From positions 62,001-126,000 of the forward strand of contig NZ_WPZL01000008.1 of the NCBI RefSeq assembly GCF_013031245.1: a stretch of 64,000 nucleotides of DNA, written 5' to 3'. Below, one piece after another: positions 27,494-36,100 of the stretch. The notes under the pieces are model-generated. The model made no database searches. It worked only from the letters and a program-made list of their open reading frames with translations, and was not told the DNA's origin. The DNA comes from Ruegeria lacuscaerulensis. GTDB lineage: Bacteria > Pseudomonadota > Alphaproteobacteria > Rhodobacterales > Rhodobacteraceae. The position numbers and the translations under genes are program-made. Position 1 is the first letter of the stretch. Each line of letters opens with the position of its first letter.

Positions 27494-28963
27494 TTACCAC
27501 AGATCCTTTAGGACCTCTGACAAGGTGGCAATACCTGGTTCGATCAGATTCTTACGGATGGACGAGACACCAAGGCGAAAGAAAAACTTGCCATCGCTTA
27601 ATTTTGAATAGCAGGGGGCGATTGGTTCGACGATGACTCCACGTTTCAGTGCGGCATTGGAAATAACCTTGGCATCCAGTCCAGCCTGCGCGTCCGCGAG
27701 AACAAACGTTGTGCCGCCGAAATCCCCGGATCTTAGGAAATTTGGAAGTCGATCGCGGATAGCTGCGTCGGCCGAAAACCAGCGTTGCTCATAAGCCAGC
27801 CGCAGTCTGCGAAGCAAGCTGTCGTAATATCCCAACCTGATGAATGCGGCCGCCGTATGCTGCAGAATCATCGGCGGATGGCGCATCATCATGCCCCTGC
27901 AATCGCGCGCGGCATCAATGAATTCGACCGAAGCAGTCATGTATCCAAGCCTCAGACCCGGCGAAAGCCCTTTGGACAAACTGCCCAGATAGATAAGGCG
28001 TCCGGTTTTATCGAGGCTTCGAAGCGGAAGCGGTGAGGATTGCCGATAATCCACGTCGCATTCGTAATCATCTTCTACGATGTAAAAATCATAGGCTTCT
28101 GCGGCCTGTAAAAGTTCGCGGCGGCGACGTTCAGACATTGTGACTGTAGTCGGAAACTGACGGTTTGGCGTTATGAACACCAGATCGACATCCCGCAATC
28201 GGTCATCGACAACCATCCCCTCCTCATCAACGGCCTGAAAATGCAAAGATCCAAAATTCGCCAGCAGAATCTTACGGGCATCCGGGTAACCCGGATCTTC
28301 CATAGCGGCTTTTCGGTTTCGTCCTCCGAACAACAGGCTCGTGATGAACAAGCCATTTTGTGACCCCAAGGTGATCAGAATGGAGTTGCTGGGTTCGAAG
28401 ATACCCCGGCGCGGCAGGATGCGCTGGCTAACCTGCTCAATCAGTTCGGCGCTGTCGGCATAGAACCCGTCCGCTGACCAGATCTTGAGATCCTTGCGGT
28501 TCATGGCCAGCCGCGTACATTCGCGCCACTCGGCGACAGGAAATCGGTTTTCGTCGATCTGGTTGCAAACAAATGGGTATTTGTAATTGTACCAATCGGG
28601 TGGTCTGTAAATGGTTTCGACATCTTCCGTGCGCCGCATTCGGTTGAGTTTACTGCATATAGGCGCACGCGGATTGGGGCTGGACTGCGCATTCAAGTGT
28701 TTGTCCGGGTGAATGCCGCGATCGGAACAGACGAAATAACCCGATCTTGGGCGGGCCTCGATCAACTGTTCTTCTTCAAGTATTCGATAGGCAGCTACTA
28801 CCGTATTGATCGAGACGCCAAGTTCCCGGGCCAGTTGACGACAAGACGAAAGCTTCATTCCGGATGGCATTAAGCCTTCGAAAATGAGGCGCGAAACCTG
28901 CGATACGATCTGATCGCGCAAGCCTCCGGGTTGGTTTCTGTCAATGTGTAATCTCTGCGTCAT
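27494..28963 (-). CDS. MocR-type regulator (GntR winged helix plus aminotransferase-like domain)
   Basis: A 489-residue PLP-dependent regulator. Residues about 10-75 form a GntR winged helix (GLRDQIVSQVSRLIFEG, LPSSRxLA-like SSCRQLARELGVSINTVVAAYRILEEEQLIEARPRSGYFV in outline). The rest is a fold-type I aminotransferase-like domain with the expected PLP lysine in YLGSLSKGLSPGLRLGY and the PLP-contact segment VEDDYECDVDY. Relatives include PdxR, TauR (taurine) and EnuR (ectoine), which sense amino compounds through a PLP adduct. It lies upstream of the TRAP operon on the same strand, so control of that transporter is likely. The ligand is not predictable. Confidence 0.92.
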   Translation of the reverse strand: MTQRLHIDRNQPGGLRDQIVSQVSRLIFEGLMPSGMKLSSCRQLARELGVSINTVVAAYRILEEEQLIEARPRSGYFVCSDRGIHPDKHLNAQSSPNPRAPICSKLNRMRRTEDVETIYRPPDWYNYKYPFVCNQIDENRFPVAEWRECTRLAMNRKDLKIWSADGFYADSAELIEQVSQRILPRRGIFEPSNSILITLGSQNGLFITSLLFGGRNRKAAMEDPGYPDARKILLANFGSLHFQAVDEEGMVVDDRLRDVDLVFITPNRQFPTTVTMSERRRRELLQAAEAYDFYIVEDDYECDVDYRQSSPLPLRSLDKTGRLIYLGSLSKGLSPGLRLGYMTASVEFIDAARDCRGMMMRHPPMILQHTAAAFIRLGYYDSLLRRLRLAYEQRWFSADAAIRDRLPNFLRSGDFGGTTFVLADAQAGLDAKVISNAALKRGVIVEPIAPCYSKLSDGKFFFRLGVSSIRKNLIEPGIATLSEVLKDLW

Positions 28964-29653
28964 ACCGTTCAGGCTGCGGGTGTCGAGACTGTACTTTTAG
29001 CTTAGCACGATCAATTCGGGTAGCAGTGTGCCAAGATATGGAAGAAAAAACAAAAGGCCATAACGACCTGAAGCGCGGTCTCTTTATGGATATTCTGTCA
29101 GCACCCTGCACAACGCACCAATCTGTTCATCAACACGCACGAGGATGATGATAAAAGGCGCAGTTAGCGCGATATTGGGTATATGGCCAAGCCGCCGGTT
29201 CATCTGGCATTTCACGGTTGCCATGCTTGTCGATATATTTCTGAGAGCGAACAGCAATTTGCAGAAAATCAGCCAATTGGTGCGCGAATTTTGCGGGTTC
29301 GGCCAACCCAGAGACATCGCAGCACTCGCCGTTAGAACAACTGGAAACTCGACATGAGAATAATCCTGACATCGGCAGATGCCATCCTGCTTTCGACTGA
29401 GGCATTTGCAGCGGACCTGACCATAACGGATTTTACCCTTACGAGGGCAGCCTGTTTCCGGTTTCATCCAAGCTGATTGAGGGACCGTGTGACGGACCTG
29501 CGCGGCGCGCTCGTAAGTGTTCAAGATGTGCTTGGCGTGAAACTGTTCGGTTCATTTCTTTTCAGATTGAAAATCCCGTATTTATTCTCTGCGCACCATA
29601 TTTTGACGTTGGCCGCTAAGGGCTTTTCATCCGGGTTGACCGCAAATGTTCCT
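28964..29653. other. Intergenic region with a possible gene relic
   Basis: About 690 bases between the MocR gene and the repeat-protein gene. A short plus-strand frame at 29354-29476 begins with what looks like a signal peptide (hydrophobic core, then AFAAD) and stops after 40 codons. Shifting frame after it gives a further open stretch, as in a decayed secreted protein. There is no clear ribosome-binding site. Nothing else was recognised. Confidence 0.3.
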
Positions 29654-31381
29654 TCAATAGGAAACACTCAGGACATCGCCCGTTATCACAAATGTCGGCT
29701 TCGCAGTCCCAATACTGTTCGCCTCGAACATGGTCACATCAAAATCTGCAAGGTTCGGTGCCTGCAAAACAGGATATGCTACGCCCTGATCAAAGCTGTG
29801 GCCCTTGGGAAAGGAAAAGACCATCTTTGCAGGCGACTCTTTAATTTTCAGCGCCTCTGACATCCTCAATGTCGTCGGATTTTCCCCAAGTTGACTCTTC
29901 AGGGTTCCATTGGTCAGTTCCAGGGTTCCGATGGTCAGCGCGCCATCATGCTCGGTAATATCCAGAACGCCGTCGCCCATCAGGTGTATCCGCGCGGTTC
30001 CGCCGGACGACTGGCCCGAGAACGTCACACGCCCGCCCTGTCCGCCGTTGATCCCATCATAGGCGATCAGAGTTGCACCTCCGGCTGATGCCGTATCCGT
30101 AAACGACGTGTATCCACCCTCATGGTCTGGTGTTTCGCCGCCCATATTGTGGATTTTTGCGTTTGCGGCGGTGGGTGGTTGATTGGGTGCCCCCGTTCCA
30201 TAAGAGGATTGGAATATCGTATACCCACCGGCCTGCCCCGGATAGTTCCAGATCGATGCACTGCCCGCGCTTGGGAAATAGTCGTTAGGTGGTTTGATGG
30301 AAAATATCGTGTGGCCCGCACCAGAGCTTTGATTCAAGGCACTGCCGAAATTCAGGATCGTGGCGTTGCCCGCCGTAGCGAGCCCGTAGCGCGCCGTAAA
30401 TTCAGTGTGCCCGCCGCCGCCGGGGCAGTCTTTGGTCGCGCCATAATTGATATAGGTCCCTTCGCCCGCCGACGCGCCCGGGTTCTCGATGTCGGGATAG
30501 TTCGGATTGTTGTTGAAACTGGTAACGCCCCCATGGGCACCATCAATCGAGGCCGGGTAATTGTTGAACCGTCCCTGCCCGCCGGTCGCACATCCATCAA
30601 ACGCGACATCACCGCCATTGGCCCCGTTCCAGTTGGCATCAACCGCCGTTCCTCCGAAGTTAATGTAGGTCCCCTGCGCCGCCGACGAATAATCATAGAA
30701 TTGAGTGTTTCCGCCGTCCCCGCCCGGAACTGTACCTCCGCGGTTGATAAAGGTCGCGCTGCCCGCCGAAGCGGCCTGGTGAAACACGGCATTGGCGAAA
30801 GTATCACCATCACTACCCAAGGTTCCGAAGATCGAAAAAGTCGCGGTACCGGCACGCGCGCGCTCGCTGAACTTTACCGTGCCGCCCAGGCTGCTGCCTT
30901 GGGGCGGGCGTTCTTTCCCGGTTCTGAGCGTAAAGTAAGCAGATCCTGCCGTCGAATCATCATGAAACGCGATGGTGCCGCCGCCATAGGATGTTTCCAG
31001 CGATGGCGGCCCGGCGTAAAATGTAACCGGTCCTTCTCCGGCAGATGCAGAGCCGGTGAATTTCAGCTGCGGTTGATTGAAGGTACCAAGCGAGGCAACA
31101 ACAAAGCTCTGGGTGTTAAGTGAGCGATTAACTATGCCTTCGCCTGTAATCGTCAGCGCAGGCTCTTCGCCCAGACCGCCTACTGTGAAAGAAAAGGCAT
31201 CCGCAGGTTCGGCAAACACCAAGGATTCGATCTGAGCGCTGGAATCTGCGGCAAATGTGAGCGCAGTTTTGGACGACACGCCGAACACGGCATTTGTGCT
31301 TGGCACCTGACCTGAGCTCCAGTTTTCGCCGTCATTCCATTGATCCGATTGCGGTTCGGACTTCCAGCTTGATGTAGACAT
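29654..31381 (-). CDS. Glycine-rich beta-repeat protein, function unknown
   Basis: A 575-residue protein that opens with W-x-A/S-beta segments (SSWKSEPQSDQWNDGENWSSG, in outline), like the start of autotransporter-type beta-helix proteins. It then has about twelve imperfect repeats of 25-38 residues (about 105-480) with the theme (A/S)SAG-x-ATF-x-N-x-GG, a glycine turn, GG-x-T-x-F. A C-terminal beta domain ends VITGDVLSVSY. Such spacing suggests a right-handed beta-helix. There is no signal peptide and no autotransporter barrel. ATG at 31381 has GGGAGGT. Non-classical (type I) secretion is possible, but no RTX nonapeptides are seen. It is the last of three minus-strand genes. Confidence 0.75.
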   Translation of the reverse strand: MSTSSWKSEPQSDQWNDGENWSSGQVPSTNAVFGVSSKTALTFAADSSAQIESLVFAEPADAFSFTVGGLGEEPALTITGEGIVNRSLNTQSFVVASLGTFNQPQLKFTGSASAGEGPVTFYAGPPSLETSYGGGTIAFHDDSTAGSAYFTLRTGKERPPQGSSLGGTVKFSERARAGTATFSIFGTLGSDGDTFANAVFHQAASAGSATFINRGGTVPGGDGGNTQFYDYSSAAQGTYINFGGTAVDANWNGANGGDVAFDGCATGGQGRFNNYPASIDGAHGGVTSFNNNPNYPDIENPGASAGEGTYINYGATKDCPGGGGHTEFTARYGLATAGNATILNFGSALNQSSGAGHTIFSIKPPNDYFPSAGSASIWNYPGQAGGYTIFQSSYGTGAPNQPPTAANAKIHNMGGETPDHEGGYTSFTDTASAGGATLIAYDGINGGQGGRVTFSGQSSGGTARIHLMGDGVLDITEHDGALTIGTLELTNGTLKSQLGENPTTLRMSEALKIKESPAKMVFSFPKGHSFDQGVAYPVLQAPNLADFDVTMFEANSIGTAKPTFVITGDVLSVSY

Positions 31382-31413
31382 GATTTACGACCTCCCAAGA
31401 ATAGATTTTGCCG

Positions 31414-31432
31414 GCCCGGAAGAATGCCGGGC
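31414..31432 (-). terminator. Small hairpin upstream of the repeat-protein gene
   Basis: GCCCGG (31414-31419) and CCGGGC (31427-31432) form a 6-bp stem after the MBL-like gene on the minus strand. It could be a weak terminator or processing site; support is limited. Confidence 0.3.
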
Positions 31433-31490
31433 TTCACGCGATAATTGGCAGTCAGGCATCCAGTGGAAGAAGGCGCCTCAGTTTGGTCCG

Positions 31491-32216
31491 TCAGATATCG
31501 AACAAGCGTTTGAACGTAGCGCCATAGGCCTCTGACGCGCCTTCAAGCACCGGCGCGCCATGCCCACAGAATACGTGCTGGAACGACAGTTCCGACAAAC
31601 GTCTGAAATCTTCGGCCTCGGGTTGTGCGGCCTGCATCCAGACTGGCCCCACATTCGCCGGTGTGAAAAACCCCATATCGGTCATAACCTGCGCGGACTG
31701 TTCGCTGAAAAATTCGTCCGGTTTCAGGTAATTCTGCAAGGCATCGCAGGCGATCAGAACGCCACCATCGCGCTCCAGTCGAAAGATGCATTCCGGAACG
31801 CTGGTTGTTTTGAATGTGAACAATTCGGCCCCGGAAACCGGCAGCTCGCCGCCTTCGGTCAATTCACGATCAACAGGTACGCCATCTTGCCCGGCACCGG
31901 GCTGCGCCCAATAGCTGGCACCATATACATCTCGGTAAAACGCGTCATCAGAACCATGCAACCCGCCGACCTGCACGACGTTGGCGATTTGGCCCAGCTT
32001 TTCGAGATCCTTCAGTCCGTCATCGGAAAGCCTCACGGCGTTAAACAGCGTAAGCTGATCGCCGTCGCGGACCACGGTCATGTTCCGGCTGAATTGCCAG
32101 TCAAGATCGTTGAAATGCCATTCCCGCGTGCCAGTCACGAAGAATATGTTTTGCAGCGGCTCGGAAATCATGCCATGCGGCGTCGCCGCCAGATGCGGTG
32201 TATTCGAGTGTTCCAT
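31491..32216 (-). CDS. Metallo-beta-lactamase-fold-like protein
   Basis: A 241-residue protein with MBL-like topology. After a beta-rich start (NIFFVTG, RNMTVVRDGDQLTLFNAVRLSDDG) comes VVQVGGLHGSDDAFY where MBL enzymes have HxHxDH, then GGVLIACDALQNY, which matches the bridging Asp strand, and HVFCGHGAPV, which matches the final metal His. The first motif is degenerate, having one His and two Asp, so a full binuclear zinc site is doubtful. It resembles poorly characterised MBL-like proteins that act on unknown substrates. AGGGGGC precedes the ATG. It follows the gamma-glutamylcyclotransferase-like gene by 22 bases and is probably co-transcribed with it. Confidence 0.65.
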   Translation of the reverse strand: MEHSNTPHLAATPHGMISEPLQNIFFVTGTREWHFNDLDWQFSRNMTVVRDGDQLTLFNAVRLSDDGLKDLEKLGQIANVVQVGGLHGSDDAFYRDVYGASYWAQPGAGQDGVPVDRELTEGGELPVSGAELFTFKTTSVPECIFRLERDGGVLIACDALQNYLKPDEFFSEQSAQVMTDMGFFTPANVGPVWMQAAQPEAEDFRRLSELSFQHVFCGHGAPVLEGASEAYGATFKRLFDI

Positions 32217-32238
32217 AATATTGCCCCCTAAAATGGGG

Positions 32239-33045
32239 TCAGCCTAGACGCATTTCTGCAGGCAGGGAAGTGTAGTCGAATGTACCGACATATTCGTACT
32301 CTTCGTCAAACGCATGCAAATAAGTATTAAGACATTCCCGCTGATCATCCCGCAACCGGTCAGCTACGACATCTTCCAGCTGCTCTGTCCCGTCACTGGT
32401 ATCCATTCGTCTGAGATGAAACACCGAGACCTCCTTGCCGCCAAACCAATCCTTTCCGATCGAGTGCGCTTCACGCGCGTTGGTCATGTCAAAGACAGAA
32501 CCCGCCAGTACTGTCAGATGAGGCTCAATCCCGGTGTGATCAAAATGGCGCCCGGTCGGTGCCGGACAAAAGGGCGGCAGTGTCGTCGGCGTCAGCACGG
32601 GATGAGCCCTCAGTTCAGCGATATAGTTTTGATCCAAACCGGCGCTAATGGCTCCGCGGAGAAGTATATTCAAATAGCGTCTGGTCGGCAGGCATGCGTT
32701 ATTGACGAATTTTGGCAGCCCCACATATGCCAGAGCCTGTTCGGTTCCCAGTGGTGTTTCGACATTAATGACCACCCTGTCATATCCGACACCATATGCT
32801 TCAAGCTGGTCCAAAGCCGCGAGGTCTGCCTCATCGCAGCAATGCAAGACACCCAGAACCCTGTCATCAGGATTTCCGGTCGGTTCGATATTGCCCACAC
32901 CGCCCTCGTGGCGAAAGAAGTGCTCGACATTAAAAACAAGCCGCCACCCCAAAAGCGCGGCCGCGCGAGACGCAGACGGAACGACCCCCTTCGCCTTCAA
33001 AGAGGTGAAGTCCATATTTGAGCCGTATCCAAAATAGTTAATCAA
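32239..33045 (-). CDS. Gamma-glutamylcyclotransferase-like protein
   Basis: A 268-residue protein with the GGCT fold signature at its start, YFGYGSNMD (the YGSN loop that binds the gamma-glutamyl group). The putative catalytic Glu is in LDQLEAYGVGYDR. Characterised relatives release 5-oxoproline from gamma-glutamyl peptides or glutathione. The C-terminal about 110 residues extend beyond a minimal GGCT domain and are unassigned. The start is a TTG at 33045 with GGAGAG upstream; no ATG fits the conserved N-terminus. It is divergent from the large cyclase gene and leads a probable operon with the MBL-like gene. Confidence 0.75.
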   Translation of the reverse strand: MINYFGYGSNMDFTSLKAKGVVPSASRAAALLGWRLVFNVEHFFRHEGGVGNIEPTGNPDDRVLGVLHCCDEADLAALDQLEAYGVGYDRVVINVETPLGTEQALAYVGLPKFVNNACLPTRRYLNILLRGAISAGLDQNYIAELRAHPVLTPTTLPPFCPAPTGRHFDHTGIEPHLTVLAGSVFDMTNAREAHSIGKDWFGGKEVSVFHLRRMDTSDGTEQLEDVVADRLRDDQRECLNTYLHAFDEEYEYVGTFDYTSLPAEMRLG

Positions 33046-33152
33046 CGCTATGCTCTCCGGAATGGGGCATCCACGATATTGCGGTAAAACAGCCCCTTTT
33101 GACAGATTATTTGAGTGTCTCAGTCAGGTCTTTCCAAGAGAAAGGATCTATC

Positions 33153-36100
33153 TTGCACATTGAAATCGCCGGATACCGCATTGAGCAACAGATAGAATCC
33201 TTTTATTCGAGCTCGCTTTTTCAAGCGCGCCACCGCGATAACGGGCGGACGGCACTCATCAAAACCCTGTCCGCCAAATTTTCGGACGTCCAAAACGCAA
33301 AACGGTTGGAGCGCGAGTATTGGTTGCTGACCGAGCTAAGTGAGATACAGGGTGTTCTGCCTGTGTCCGGCATCCACTTTCACAGCAACGGAACACCGGC
33401 CGTCATCAGCCCTGCCACAGGTTGGACACTGGCGTACTATCTGCGCGCAAGACGCGCATCGACTTGGCCCATAGACCAGATTGTCGATATCATCATTCAA
33501 CTCACGACCGCTCTCGACGCTGTCCATGACAGGAACATGGTGCATAAGAATATCGCGCCGCAAAACATCCTGCTGGATGACACCAACTGGACGGTCAAAC
33601 TGATGAACTTCGAAATCGCGACCTCCCTGTCGCGTGAACATCAAGGCAATGTGGCATCCAATCTTGTCGAAGACCAATTGCCTTACATCTCACCCGAACA
33701 GACAGCGCGCATCTCGCGTGATGTCGACTATCGGTCCGATTTCTACTCGCTGGGCGTCGTGTTTTTCGAGTTGTTGTTTGGCCGCCTGCCCTTTTCGGCC
33801 AAGACACATCTTGAATGGATCCACGCCCATATCGCCAAACTGCCTCGCATACCTGATGACGCCAGCGCGCATGTTCCTTCATCGGTCATAGCGATCATAC
33901 TCCGCCTGCTCGCCAAAAACCCTGAAGACCGCTACCAAAGCTCGTTTGGGCTTTTGAATGACCTGCAGGAATGTCATCGCCAACTGGTCGAAACCGGGCA
34001 CATCATACCCTTTGAACTGGCGCAGCGGGATATTTCCGAGGTGTTTCGGGTACCGCAGGTCCTGTATGGCCGCGATACCGAACTGGCCCGTCTCAACGGG
34101 CTGTTCGAGAATGTGAAACGCGGAGAGACCGAGTTCTGTTTGATTTCGGGTAGTTCAGGGGTTGGCAAATCGGCGCTTGTGGATGAACTGAGCAAACCGA
34201 TCCTGCGCGCACGAGGCTTTTTTCTGCGCGGCAAGTTTGACCAGTTCGAACGCGCAAAACCCTATAGCGGAATCGCGGCGGCTTTTTCAGGACTGGTGCA
34301 GGAATTGCTCGCCGAGTCGCCAGAGCAGCTTTCCAAGTGGAAAGAAGATATCCTCGATGCGCTTGGAAGAACCACACAGGCCCTGCTCGACATATTGCCT
34401 GAGCTTGAACAGATCATCGGCCCGCAACCACCGGTGCCTGCCTTGCCCCCTGCCGAAGCACAAAACCGATTGCAGCTCACCTTTCTGAACTTCGTCCGGT
34501 TGCTGGCAACCGCAGATCACCCCCTCGTTGTCTATCTTGATGACCTGCAGTGGAGCGATGCTCCGACGCTGAACCTGCTGCAGAAACTGACCACCGCGCG
34601 GGATATCGGCCATTTCTTGGTAATCGGCGCATACCGGGACGGTGAGGTCGACGGCAATCACTTGCTCAGCCTTGTGCGAAATGAAATCGCCAAGAGCCGT
34701 GAAATACACGACATTACCTTGCCTCCGCTTCCTCGCTCAGTGGTGAACCAGATCATCGCACGGACCTTTCGTACCAGCGAGACGGCAACACAAGACCTCA
34801 GCACGATCCTTTTCAGGACAACGCAGGGCAATCCGCTTTTCGTAAAGGAGCTTCTGCAGTCGCTCTTCGAGGACGGGCTGATCCAATTCGACAGGGCGCA
34901 CGGTTGCTGGACATGGGAGCTGACGGCGATTGGCCACGCCAATGTAGGCGATAACATCGTCGATTTCCTTATTGGAAATCTGAACAAGTTGCAGGATGAC
35001 ACCAAAGACACGCTGCGCATGGCGGCCTGCATCGGGCATGAGTTCGACATGGCCAAGCTTTCGGTGGTCCATCAACGGTCAAAAGAGCAGCTTGGCCTTG
35101 CGTTGATGAGCGCCCTGTCACGCAACATCATCTTGCCGCTGGACGACAGCTATCAGTTGTTTGACAAAGCGGCAGCCCATACCGAGGCGCAGGCCGACGC
35201 CTCGATGAACCCGCGCTTCCGGTTTCAGCACGACAGGGTGCATCAGGCGGCATATGAACTTATTGACGATGCCGACAAGCAGCAGGTGCACTTGTCCATT
35301 GGCAGGCTTTTGCAGAAAGAGGAAACTGACGAGCCCTCAGGGGAACACCTGATCAAGATCGTCCGGCACCTCAACGAAGCACGGGATCTGATCACGCTGA
35401 AGCCGGACAAATGCGAGTTGGCGCGCTTGAATCTGGCCTCTGCCAGGATTGCGCTTGATGCATCCTCATATCAGGCCGCCCTGAATTACCTGCGGGTTTC
35501 CCGATCGCTGCTACCTGCAAATGCCTGGAAGCAGGCCTATGAGCTGACGAAGGAGCTATCCTCACTCTACGCGCAAACTGCGTATCTGAACGGGTTGCAC
35601 GATGAGGCGGATGCCGAGCTTTCATTGGCCCTGAAAAACCTGCACACGCCCCTGGAGAAGGCGCAAACCCTTTCAATGCGGACCCGCCACTACTCAACAC
35701 TCGGTCGTATGAAAGATTCGATCGACGCAGCCCTTCAAGGCCTGCAATTGCTTGGGATCGAAATATCCGCCGATGTGTCCTGGGCCGAGGTTGACACAGA
35801 GATAGCCGAAATCTCGAAGAATCTGGCTGGTCGCAACGTCGCCGATCTGATCCATGCTGGCCGCATGACAGACGAGAACATGTCGGCGGCCGTTGGTCTT
35901 CTGATGGAGATTTTTCCTGCCGCTTTTCTGTCGGGGGCAGGTAATCTGTTTCACTTTCTTGTGCTGAAATCGGTCAACCTGTCGCTCAGGTTCGGCAACT
36001 CTACCGAAACTGCGTTTGCTTATGCAACCTATGGCATGTTGCTGTGCGGCAGCATGAACAGGCCCGGTGAGGGCTATGAATACGGCAAGCTGGCTCTGGC

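Noticed and set aside
27228..27500. A 90-codon GTG-started minus-strand frame overlapping the MocR stop codon
   Set aside because: Its ribosome-binding spacing is poor and the product resembles nothing known, so it was not called as a gene.
26980..27636. A long plus-strand frame upstream of the TRAP operon
   Set aside because: It overlaps the end of the MocR gene antisense, has no recognisable domain and an implausible composition.
30122..31123. A 333-codon plus-strand frame
   Set aside because: It lies entirely antisense to the repeat protein. The glycine-rich repeats make stop-free antisense frames likely, and no domain is visible.
29654..31381. CRISPR or DNA tandem repeat in the repeat-protein gene
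   Set aside because: The repeats are degenerate at protein level and vary in length; there is no regular DNA repeat-spacer structure.
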